This document shows positions 26,737-34,390 of a DNA stretch of 36,048 nt, in pieces. The translations under genes and the position numbers were made by a program. The notes beneath the pieces are model-generated. The model had not been told where the DNA came from. It made no database searches and saw only the letters and a list, made by a program, of their open reading frames with translations. The stretch comes from Isohypsibius dastychi. Taxonomy: Eukaryota; Tardigrada; Eutardigrada; Parachela; Isohypsibiidae. The DNA lies in assembly GCA_034696485.1 (NCBI GenBank), contig JAQIWT010000103.1:1-36048 (forward strand), given 5' to 3'. Within the stretch, counting starts at the first letter, position 1. Each line of letters opens with the position of its first letter.

Positions 26737-29700
26737 TCACATTGACGCCAATTGCATCTTGACTTCATCATCGATATCTTCGGTGGGTAGACCCTGAATG
26801 GCGATCATGAGAGGTTGAGCACCCACTTGGGTCTTGATCTTGGCGACGATGGCAGGAATCTGTGCGAAGGTTACATCGTCGCAAAGTTCGATACTGTCGT
26901 CTTTGTGCAACTTGTGCTGTATAAGCTGAGCGCACGTGGTCAGCAACTGGGATTCGAATCCACTCGGAAGAGTTCCTTCCAAAGTGAGCTTGAAGAATAG
27001 ACCGTGTGCAAACTCGGCCTCAAGTGCATCGTTGAGTAACGGCATATTCTGCGCAAAGATTTTCAGCAGCTCGGCATGCTTTGAAGGATTGCGGACATAG
27101 AATTTGCCCAGAGCTGCTACGATGTTTTCAGTAGCAACGATCATGTCGTCGCTTTTGGCGTCTTTCACGGTAAGAGATCGGCCAAGCGCTCTGATAACAT
27201 CGTCCACCCAGTCGTCGGAGGTGATCTTTTGAGCAGCAACACCAAGGCCATAAGCAGCAACTTGTCTGAGCTTCGACTCTGACCTAAACAGCGCCTTTTT
27301 GAGGTTGGGGATCGATGCCTGAGCCACTCGTGCGTCATCGCCTCCAAACTCAAGTGCGTCTACGAAGCAACACAAGGCGTTGTGCGTAAGATTAACATCC
27401 CCATGCGTGTCGATGTCAAGGAATCCAACCATAAACGGCAAGACTGATTCCTGGAAGTGAGGCCATACTGTCACGGGATCATTCTTTAGTAGATAGCCAA
27501 GAGCATCGACCAAATCGGATGCGAGTGCCGTCTCATCTTCGACGATTTCCTCGCCAAAGGATTGGATGGCCTCTGCTTCAAAGCCCTGTACCTTGAGCTC
27601 GTCAAAACAGTTTGATCTCCGATGGAGCGAGCCAGAAACTGCGTTGATTAGCACTTGGATTATGTGAGGTGTGAGCTCTGTTGGTGGTTTGACTCGACCG
27701 TTGGTCAGATGGCATATACGGGTCATGCGCTCAAATGCGGCAGCAAAAGCGCTTCGGCGGTCAATTTCGTCGGGGGTGTATGGCGTTGGAGAGTCAAACG
27801 CGAGTCCACTAATCAGAGGCGTTCCAAGGGCTACCAGAGCTCTCACTGGGACCACGACTTCCTGGCATTCGCATGCTGCATTGAAAACACTTGCAGAGGC
27901 CTCAGCAGCTGCGACGTTGAGTCCTGCAGTGCAGGTTCGATCTGTGACGTTGGGAATGAGGGCGTTCACACAGTCGTCTAGGTATTGGGGTTTGATACAC
28001 CCTGCCTCGGCCAGAGCATCAATAAGCTGTAGAGCACTCTCTCGCAATTGAAAGGCGTAGATGTTAGCCGAGATCTCCAATTGGCCCACGCCGCGCAGTT
28101 TCGTAACCGCAGTTGCTTGGCCAGACTCCTCATCTTGCTCAACTCGCTCTTTGCTCTCGACGTTGCTGAGGTCTTCTGAAACCGAGATACCCAAGTCAGC
28201 CAAAGCGGCGCGACACACCAAGGGGAGAATATGTGGCATGAATGGCTCGAAGTCTGATTCCAATACAGCCGCGACTCTTTCGCAAAAATGAAACAATCCC
28301 TGAAGCTCGCTCGTTTCCTCCTTGGACGCAGCGGGTGCTAATGCATTCTGTTGTTGATGGCGACTTAAGAACCACCCAACAATATCAGTGGCATCCTTGG
28401 CGAAACATTCTTTCCCAACCGTCTCCGCGCAAGTCGCGACAAGAATCATCGCAGCCGTCTTTACCGCGCCATCTGTGGCGCTTTGAAGAGCAGATTTAAG
28501 TCCAGGAACGAGAACCGTGTAAAACTTGCCAAAGTCAGCCTTGGCCTGTGTCCCTAAGGCAGTGAGCGCCTCCATTGAGCGTTCTTGAATGGGGGGTTTA
28601 GACGTAGCCTGCAGAGTGGCGAGGAGTGCCGTCACAAGGCTGTTGAGGTAAGGTGTGATGGCGGCCTTTGGCACAACGACAACTTCCTCGTCGTTCTCCT
28701 GGTCGTCAATTGCCTCGCCAGACTTACGTGATGTACCACCGTAGAATTGGCAGATGCCCATGAGCACTGAACACTTAGTTGCGGTCGAATCACCGTTCGC
28801 GGATGTCAGTGTTGCTCCCAAGGCGGGCACGACCACTCCGTGCATGTTTTTGCGAATATCCTTGCCAGTCTTCTTAGATGCAGCTAACAGCGAGCAAAGA
28901 CAGCCAGCTGCGCTAAGGCGAACACGGGCATTAGAATCCTCGGCGACCATTTTACTCACACCGCTTACAATGTCGTTCAGGAATGGCTTCAACGGCTTCT
29001 CCAATGGCTGAGCGATGCAGGCTACAGTGGAAAGAGCAGCCACGCGAGACATCCACTCGGACGATGACAAGAGAGGCTTGACTTGTGCAAGTAAAAGCAT
29101 GAGGAAGTTACCAGCATCACTTGAGATGCCCGCGGAGCCGTGGGAGAGCTGCATCAGAGTGTCAAGTGATGCCCCGCGCAGACCACTTTGGGAGGTTCCG
29201 AGGATATCATCTTCGTCAGGGCATACGTCTTCATCAAAGTCAGCCTCGAAGTCTTCATCCTGGGTCTGAAGTTGCAGTGCGCATCGGATAATCCGAGTGG
29301 CAAACGCTGTGTCTTTGCTCGCACTGCTGCCTTTCCTAGCCATGATGGAACCCACCACGGTCATCGAGAGTGCACGGAGAGGAGCGGCGACTTGGGTGTT
29401 TTCGCAAATTTCGAGCAACATGTTGCAATTCTCGCCCAAAGACGCATCGAGAGCCCATCCGCACGTCTCAGCGAGAGTGACGAGCTGCTCCATGGCGGAT
29501 TCAATGGCACTTGCGTTGTCGTAGTTCGTTACAACCGCCCTAACAACGCTTCGGATAGCCAGGCCCGGGATGGCCGATGCAAATGTTTGAACAGATTGAA
29601 TTTGCCCGGCCTCGTTAGCCGCCATCACAAGCGCCACCGCAGTCTTCACAGCAGTCAGCTGAAGCTTGACGGGATAAGCATCACCAGCCGAGAAACATTG

Positions 29701-30159
29701 CTTGATCGCGGCCTCAAAGGGTGCGATAATGACCGGAGAAAACGCGAATTCTGCAAACGACTCTGCAAGCATGATCGCCTTTGCGCCTCCAGAATTTACA
29801 ATAGAGATGACTTGGTTGGTAAAGCCCTGAAGCGATGCACCTGGAATGGCCACGAAAGCTTTGATGATTTGACCATCATCGTGCTCGTTCTGCGATGTAG
29901 CCAACAGGTGTAGAAGTCGCTCCCCAATCGCAAGCTTTGCGCCTTCTTGGCTCCAAGGGCACTTGAGTGTCTGCCGCAACAGCACCAAGGCAAGCTGTCT
30001 ATCGGGCGGACTTGAATTGGGTTCGCACAAGGACGTCAACGCCTCTGCGAGCTCCTGAGGGCGTGTTCGTTGAAGATTCTTGTATTCTTCTTCGGCCCGA
30101 TTTCGCGCTTGTTGATCAGCCTGCGACAACAAGTACGGGAAGAACGAAAGCATTGCCAT
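26737..30159 (-). CDS. IPO5: Importin-5 / karyopherin beta-3 (Kap121-type) nuclear transport receptor
   Basis: 1140 aa, single exon, ATG start; the family is about 1,090-1,120. Importin-5 carries ribosomal proteins and histones through nuclear pores and releases them on binding Ran-GTP. The N-terminus shows an importin-beta type first HEAT region (ADQQARNRAEEEYKNLQ, then RQLALVLLRQTLKCPW). HEAT repeats continue throughout, for example WMSRVAALSTVACIAQPLEKPL and ARVRLSAAGCLCSLL. The acidic loop DEDFEADFDEDVCPDEDD, near residue 305, fits the conserved acidic segment of the family. In the C-terminal third, DALGYLLKNDPVTVWPHFQESVLPFMV and LRQVAAYGLGVAAQ are typical of IPO5. The many plus-strand open frames across this gene are antisense shadows. 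Its start is 157 bases from the end of AP-5 mu, which is co-oriented. Confidence 0.92.
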   Translation of the reverse strand: MAMLSFFPYLLSQADQQARNRAEEEYKNLQRTRPQELAEALTSLCEPNSSPPDRQLALVLLRQTLKCPWSQEGAKLAIGERLLHLLATSQNEHDDGQIIKAFVAIPGASLQGFTNQVISIVNSGGAKAIMLAESFAEFAFSPVIIAPFEAAIKQCFSAGDAYPVKLQLTAVKTAVALVMAANEAGQIQSVQTFASAIPGLAIRSVVRAVVTNYDNASAIESAMEQLVTLAETCGWALDASLGENCNMLLEICENTQVAAPLRALSMTVVGSIMARKGSSASKDTAFATRIIRCALQLQTQDEDFEADFDEDVCPDEDDILGTSQSGLRGASLDTLMQLSHGSAGISSDAGNFLMLLLAQVKPLLSSSEWMSRVAALSTVACIAQPLEKPLKPFLNDIVSGVSKMVAEDSNARVRLSAAGCLCSLLAASKKTGKDIRKNMHGVVVPALGATLTSANGDSTATKCSVLMGICQFYGGTSRKSGEAIDDQENDEEVVVVPKAAITPYLNSLVTALLATLQATSKPPIQERSMEALTALGTQAKADFGKFYTVLVPGLKSALQSATDGAVKTAAMILVATCAETVGKECFAKDATDIVGWFLSRHQQQNALAPAASKEETSELQGLFHFCERVAAVLESDFEPFMPHILPLVCRAALADLGISVSEDLSNVESKERVEQDEESGQATAVTKLRGVGQLEISANIYAFQLRESALQLIDALAEAGCIKPQYLDDCVNALIPNVTDRTCTAGLNVAAAEASASVFNAACECQEVVVPVRALVALGTPLISGLAFDSPTPYTPDEIDRRSAFAAAFERMTRICHLTNGRVKPPTELTPHIIQVLINAVSGSLHRRSNCFDELKVQGFEAEAIQSFGEEIVEDETALASDLVDALGYLLKNDPVTVWPHFQESVLPFMVGFLDIDTHGDVNLTHNALCCFVDALEFGGDDARVAQASIPNLKKALFRSESKLRQVAAYGLGVAAQKITSDDWVDDVIRALGRSLTVKDAKSDDMIVATENIVAALGKFYVRNPSKHAELLKIFAQNMPLLNDALEAEFAHGLFFKLTLEGTLPSGFESQLLTTCAQLIQHKLHKDDSIELCDDVTFAQIPAIVAKIKTQVGAQPLMIAIQGLPTEDIDDEVKMQLASM

Positions 30160-30316
30160 TCTCTACGAAGTTTCCCGGACGCTTTTTCTAATCTGAGAAT
30201 TAAACTATCAAATAACAGTGAATAAACCTCTTCAAATGGAGAAAACTCGGTTCGGTAACAAATTTGAATTTTTCAAAAAATGTCGTAACTGAGGAAATAC
30301 TATCGTAAATATATTT

Positions 30317-31810
30317 TCAGTCAAGAGGGCTTCCCGCCGTATGAGAGAGTAATCCAACATGCTTCTGATAAAATGACGGGAGGTTGATTCCTTCGGGACT
30401 TTCTCCAAAGGAGTTCCAAGTCGCTATCAAGCCACTCTCCACAACAGTTGAGCCTATTGACGAGGCGAATTGCTTGGACGCATCGATTGCCGTTGTTGGC
30501 GCCGGCTCAAGGCGAATGCCTGAAACTCCTACATGCTTCCCAATCGACATCTTGAAGTCCAAAAATGCGCACGATGTTTCACCAACAAGTTTCAGACAGG
30601 ACGTCTCTGATGAGGAGCTAGGGGCACGGCAGGTCATCGTTCCGGAGAGCACATAGCTAGTTTCCGAAGTAAAGGCTTTGCTTCCCAAGTCCCACCTTAA
30701 GAGTGATGATTGATCAAAAATAGTTCCAATTGGAACCTGTAGCTTGCTGGTCACAAGGACACTATTTTCTGGCAAAATCATACTGAAAGTACATTTGGTG
30801 ACCTCAATGTCGCGAGATACCCTTGCCAAGGTATCTGCAAGTTCGAGTTTTGCAAGGATTTGGTATTGGAAGAATCCATCCGGTGTCACAAGAGCCTTGC
30901 GCAGTCGATAGATAATTGTAAAAGGGTTCTTTTGTAGACTTGGGACATTAGGCATCTCAGTGGCTGGCTGAGCGTCACCAATATTTATTCGCCGATTCGC
31001 TTGACCCTCGTGTATGCTTAGTCTGCATAAATCCCATGTTATCGAGTCTTGCTCGGGGAATGGTGGAGGTGGAACAAACAAAACCTCGACTTGAGCGCCA
31101 CTTTGCTCAAGATTTTGAAGACTTTCGTGAATGGATATAATCCTGGATACAGAGGCAGGGAAGACCTTAATTTTCACATCCATAGGCGACTTTAGTCGAC
31201 TCAAGCACTTAATAGTAACCAGTACATCGAGTGAGGGATCGTCAGCATGGGAAGAAGTGGAAGCGTCAGAAAGCTGATGGTCGATGTAAGATACATACTC
31301 AACCAATGAGACTTGAACGTCGGGTAAGCGTAACGCTGATGATGCTACGGATTTCAAATCCGGATCTCGTTTGAGGGCCCCAGGATAGAAACTTGGAAGT
31401 GCCCTACTTTGCAAAGCACGAAGATCACTTGGAAGAAAGTCTTGGAACAGGACGGAAGATTGCAAAGTGACTGGGCTTCCGAAAGGTAGTGCAATAGCAA
31501 TAAGCCGCAAGATTCTCTCTCGCCTATATTCTGACGCCGCGGTATCGATGAAGATTTCTCCCATACAGTTGCCCAGCTCAAGTAGAAAGCGACCTCCGAC
31601 CACGGAGTCACCCTTGAAGAAATCTGCACGAAGTCGAACACATCCTTTTTTGACCGGCACTGTCCGTTCGATTGTACCGGGTGTTATCCCGTCCTTTCTG
31701 GCTCGCAGCTCCACCGTGGGGAATTTCCTGGAGCAGATTCGCTTGAAGATATCGTCCTGCGTTTCTCTCCACTCTACGACAAGTGAGGTTATCGCGCAGA
31801 CTGCACTCAT
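30317..31810 (-). CDS. AP5M1: AP-5 adaptor complex mu subunit (AP5M1/MUDENG)
   Basis: 497 aa from the ATG at 31810; the frame is open upstream to a GTG at 31870, but the human AP-5 mu N-terminus begins at the equivalent Met. CSRKFPTVELRAR (26-38) matches the AP-5 mu FSRRYPTVExRAR signature. The C-terminal half is a mu-homology domain: FTIIYRLRKAL, SSLLRWDLGSKAF, VLSGTMTC, GETSCAFLDFKMS and SGIRLEP, then WNSF near the end as in human AP5M1. AP-5 is a late-endosomal/lysosomal coat that works with SPG11/SPG15 rather than clathrin to retrieve cargo to the Golgi. It is patchily retained among eukaryotes, so its presence here implies zeta, beta-5 and sigma-5 subunits elsewhere. It is divergent from the small TM gene. 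Confidence 0.85.
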   Translation of the reverse strand: MSAVCAITSLVVEWRETQDDIFKRICSRKFPTVELRARKDGITPGTIERTVPVKKGCVRLRADFFKGDSVVGGRFLLELGNCMGEIFIDTAASEYRRERILRLIAIALPFGSPVTLQSSVLFQDFLPSDLRALQSRALPSFYPGALKRDPDLKSVASSALRLPDVQVSLVEYVSYIDHQLSDASTSSHADDPSLDVLVTIKCLSRLKSPMDVKIKVFPASVSRIISIHESLQNLEQSGAQVEVLFVPPPPFPEQDSITWDLCRLSIHEGQANRRINIGDAQPATEMPNVPSLQKNPFTIIYRLRKALVTPDGFFQYQILAKLELADTLARVSRDIEVTKCTFSMILPENSVLVTSKLQVPIGTIFDQSSLLRWDLGSKAFTSETSYVLSGTMTCRAPSSSSETSCLKLVGETSCAFLDFKMSIGKHVGVSGIRLEPAPTTAIDASKQFASSIGSTVVESGLIATWNSFGESPEGINLPSFYQKHVGLLSHTAGSPLD

Positions 31811-32321
31811 TCCCCCTAGTCTGAGATCCCCAACACAAGATCCGGAATGTGAAGGATAAATGATGCACACAATGCGAGGTTGCTGTCTGTCAAGGGATCC
31901 AATTCTGCTAGCTGGATCGTCTTCAAGTTCGCGCTTCGCTGATCGCTGCCTGTCTGAACACGCTCGTATCTCGTCCCTTGATTACGAGAGACTCGACTCG
32001 AGCAAGGGAGAGTGAATGTGTGACAGTATAATTGAATGATTTATCGATCATCAGATGTTACTATTCCAGCCAAGCAAATAAAATCAATCGCGATCTGAAC
32101 AATTATTGATATCAAAATATAAAAGCTGTGCGGTGTTCAAGGCGCGATAGCCAGGACCAAATAAAGGCCACGACGCGACTATTTACATCTGGTTGATCGC
32201 CGGAAGAGTGTTCGAGAAGGGCGACCTGGATGGACCTGTGTTCTTTCTCTTCTTCGTTTAAAATACTCGCGACTTCAAAACCTACTTTGTTTCGTCCTTG
32301 AGTTCTTTGCAAACGACGGTC
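31811..32321. promoter_or_regulatory. Divergent promoter region, AP-5 mu / small TM protein
   Basis: 511 bases between divergent starts. Overlapping short frames are not supported. A/T-rich runs near 32040-32130 are plausible promoter DNA. No repeat or RNA gene is seen. Confidence 0.45.
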
Positions 32322-32603
32322 ATGGTGAAGTCTCCAGCTCAACAAGACGCGAGAGACGAGGCGATGAAAGGAATACTAGCCAGGGCTCCTAGACGGAGTG
32401 TGGCTCTCAGTATAGTCGCTGTCAGCGCGCTCTTGTACATGAGCGAAAAAAGGTTACACGTGGCAAAATTCTTGCTCCCATCCATAATTTTTATCTTACT
32501 CTTGATACTGCTGGCGTACTCACTCGAGTCAAACAACTGGAGCATAGGGTCCTTCCGGCGCATCAGGAGAGTAAGCGATGGAGAATCAAACGTACAGGAA
32601 TAA
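32322..32603 (+). CDS. Small two-helix membrane protein of unknown function
   Basis: 93 aa from the ATG at 32322 (the frame is open upstream to a TTG). It has a short polar N-terminus, an Arg-rich turn (RAPRRS), a first hydrophobic segment at about 31-44 and a strong second one at about 53-72 (AKFLLPSIIFILLLILLAYSL), then a basic tail (RRIRRVSDGES). The topology is a hairpin or a single anchor with a short re-entrant helix. I do not recognise the family. The stop lies 56 bases from the stop of the convergent HDAC-like gene, so 3' UTRs overlap. Confidence 0.55.
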   Translation: MVKSPAQQDARDEAMKGILARAPRRSVALSIVAVSALLYMSEKRLHVAKFLLPSIIFILLLILLAYSLESNNWSIGSFRRIRRVSDGESNVQE

Positions 32604-32659
32604 ACCTGTTAGTATCAAATACTTTCTAGAAGTTACATCTTAACGATTCCTGTCTCTGC

Positions 32660-33907
32660 CTACATAGTTTGTCCATTGTAAAGTGCAGACAATCGACTTG
32701 TCGCCTTCGCATCCAATTTCGAAAGCTTTTCCTGTAAAGAATTGGTGTCGCCATTAGCTAACTTTCGAGCGGGGACGTCAAGCACATATTGATCGAGAGA
32801 AAAGTGCTCTCGAAATTCGCAGTCCTCCGGGATTGTTTTCCCGATTAGATCGATCCCCTGAAGCTTTGCGGTTGCCGCGCACCAGGCCTTGGCGGCAACA
32901 TCCATCTGCCTCGCTGGGCCTCCCAATAGTAGCGTAGGAAGTCCAAGTGCGCTAACAATATCAATAATTTGCAAGTAGCCCTTTAGACTCATGTTAAGAT
33001 CATCGTCCTCAGTGCCGGCTAGAACTGATGGCGAACACACACATATCACCACTTGCGGATTGAATGCCGCCTTAATTTTCATAAGCTGCGAGCCAAAAAA
33101 CTTAACGAAGATCTCGTCGGTAAAGGCGCCGGGATCGAGTGGAAAGTTAAGGTTGGTATTTACCCCGGCTCCGTAACCAGCATCGTCTTCGTGTCCAGTA
33201 GTCGACTTCGAACTGTGAAACGAAACAGTGAAAACATCCCGACTCGTATAAAACGCCTCCTCGACTCCCACCGCATGATGCAGATCGAAAGATATATGTA
33301 GTGCTTGTCGGTATACCAGATGAAGTGCCAAAGTGGCGAGAACAGAGTCGTTCACGAAACAACCTCCTACGGCACATGCCTTCCTTGAGCGTGCATGACC
33401 TCCATACCAATTTACTGCGATTCGCCTTCGCCCCTCGACCAACTCCTGGGCGCCGGCCAGGGACCCTGTAGCGATCAGCCTCAGATACGCATACATTCCA
33501 GGAAACACTGCATTCTCCTCGTCTGACGGTGTGCCTAGCTGGAAGACGTTCAACTTCTCCTTAACCAGTTCGTCCTCAGATTTTGCCCGTTTTGCCTGCC
33601 GGTCGTCATCATACGCCCAAAGCTCGGAAGTCACTTGGAGCATCCCCAAGTAGTTGTCTGCATGGAATTGTCCTAGATCAGTTCGCGAGGCTAGAATTTT
33701 CGGCGAATATTCCACTTTGATATCAAAAGCCTTGCACAGGGCATTGCACAATTTTGCTCTAAACGGTTTGTAGCTCGTCGAAGTGCATTGGTACAAGGCG
33801 ATCTCGGACAAGTGGAAGGAGAAAACACCGTCTTGGTGAGGTGGGGTCGTTGATGTCGGCTGCTGGGCAATAACAACGCCGGTGTCTTGGGGATGCATGG
33901 TAATCAT
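32660..33907 (-). CDS. Class I histone-deacetylase-like protein lacking catalytic residues (pseudo-HDAC)
   Basis: 415 aa, ATG start (a second Met at residue 4). Homology to class I HDACs covers the whole arginase-like fold: YSPKILASRTDLGQFHADNYLGML (68-91), FPGMYAYLRLIATGSLAGAQ, IAVNWYGG (163-170), CFVNDSVLATL, FDLHHAVGVEEAFYTSRDVFTVSFH (207-231), NMSLKGYLQIID and PTLLLGG (324-330). Catalytic features are altered. The His-His dyad of GGLHHAKK is GGHARSRK (169-176). The first potassium-site Asp is S206. Zinc ligands D208 and H210 remain, but the third (Asp of the GSDSL loop) is gone in CVCSPSVLAG (289-298), and the transition-state Tyr of GGGGY is replaced in GGPARQM. No deacetylase activity is expected. 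It may bind acetyl-lysine peptides or act as a scaffold in a corepressor complex. Confidence 0.85.
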   Translation of the reverse strand: MITMHPQDTGVVIAQQPTSTTPPHQDGVFSFHLSEIALYQCTSTSYKPFRAKLCNALCKAFDIKVEYSPKILASRTDLGQFHADNYLGMLQVTSELWAYDDDRQAKRAKSEDELVKEKLNVFQLGTPSDEENAVFPGMYAYLRLIATGSLAGAQELVEGRRRIAVNWYGGHARSRKACAVGGCFVNDSVLATLALHLVYRQALHISFDLHHAVGVEEAFYTSRDVFTVSFHSSKSTTGHEDDAGYGAGVNTNLNFPLDPGAFTDEIFVKFFGSQLMKIKAAFNPQVVICVCSPSVLAGTEDDDLNMSLKGYLQIIDIVSALGLPTLLLGGPARQMDVAAKAWCAATAKLQGIDLIGKTIPEDCEFREHFSLDQYVLDVPARKLANGDTNSLQEKLSKLDAKATSRLSALYNGQTM

Positions 33908-34390
33908 TCTGGCTGAGCGGGAGTCGAAATTCTCTCAAAACACAACTTGAATTCAGGCGCGCTCGTTTCGACGTCGTCAAGACCTTCCCCGAATCCTGTT
34001 CGACTTTGAGGAGACAACTTAATCGCCAGCAGCAGCCCCCTCACGCGGAGACCAAACGAACCAACTACACCACTTTACTTTTGGAACAGTAGATTTGTGG
34101 ATTTTTATTTATTCTTCGTGTTTGTGTTTTCATCAACAACCTGATCGAGTTCGGATTTCTACGCGTATAATGCGTTCATACAGGCATCCGATCGTGGCTC
34201 TGAGTGCAACGATCGGGATCACTCGTTCATCGACCTCGGCGAAGTCGAATCAAAAAATCAAAAACTCGAATCTCACAAGCTAGGTGTTGAAAAGCGAATC
34301 GTACGGTTGTTTCAAACTCGCTCGTCCTCACGTGACTCCGGGAGAGAACTGCCGTATCTTGGCGTCGAAACTGGGACACAGCTTTGAAAA
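33908..34390. promoter_or_regulatory. Divergent promoter region, HDAC-like / SF3B3
   Basis: 483 bases between divergent start codons, which must carry both promoters and 5' UTRs. Short frames are not supported. No TATA motif stands out. Confidence 0.45.

Noticed and set aside
26940-26965. tRNA B-box-like GATTCGAATCC
   Set aside because: It lies within importin-5 coding sequence and no acceptor or anticodon stem can be formed around it. Other B-box-like strings (for example near 13188 and 18880) also fail to fold.
29188-29913. Long plus-strand open frame of 241 codons
   Set aside because: It lies antisense inside the importin-5 gene, whose translation matches the family along its length; the antisense product has no domain features.
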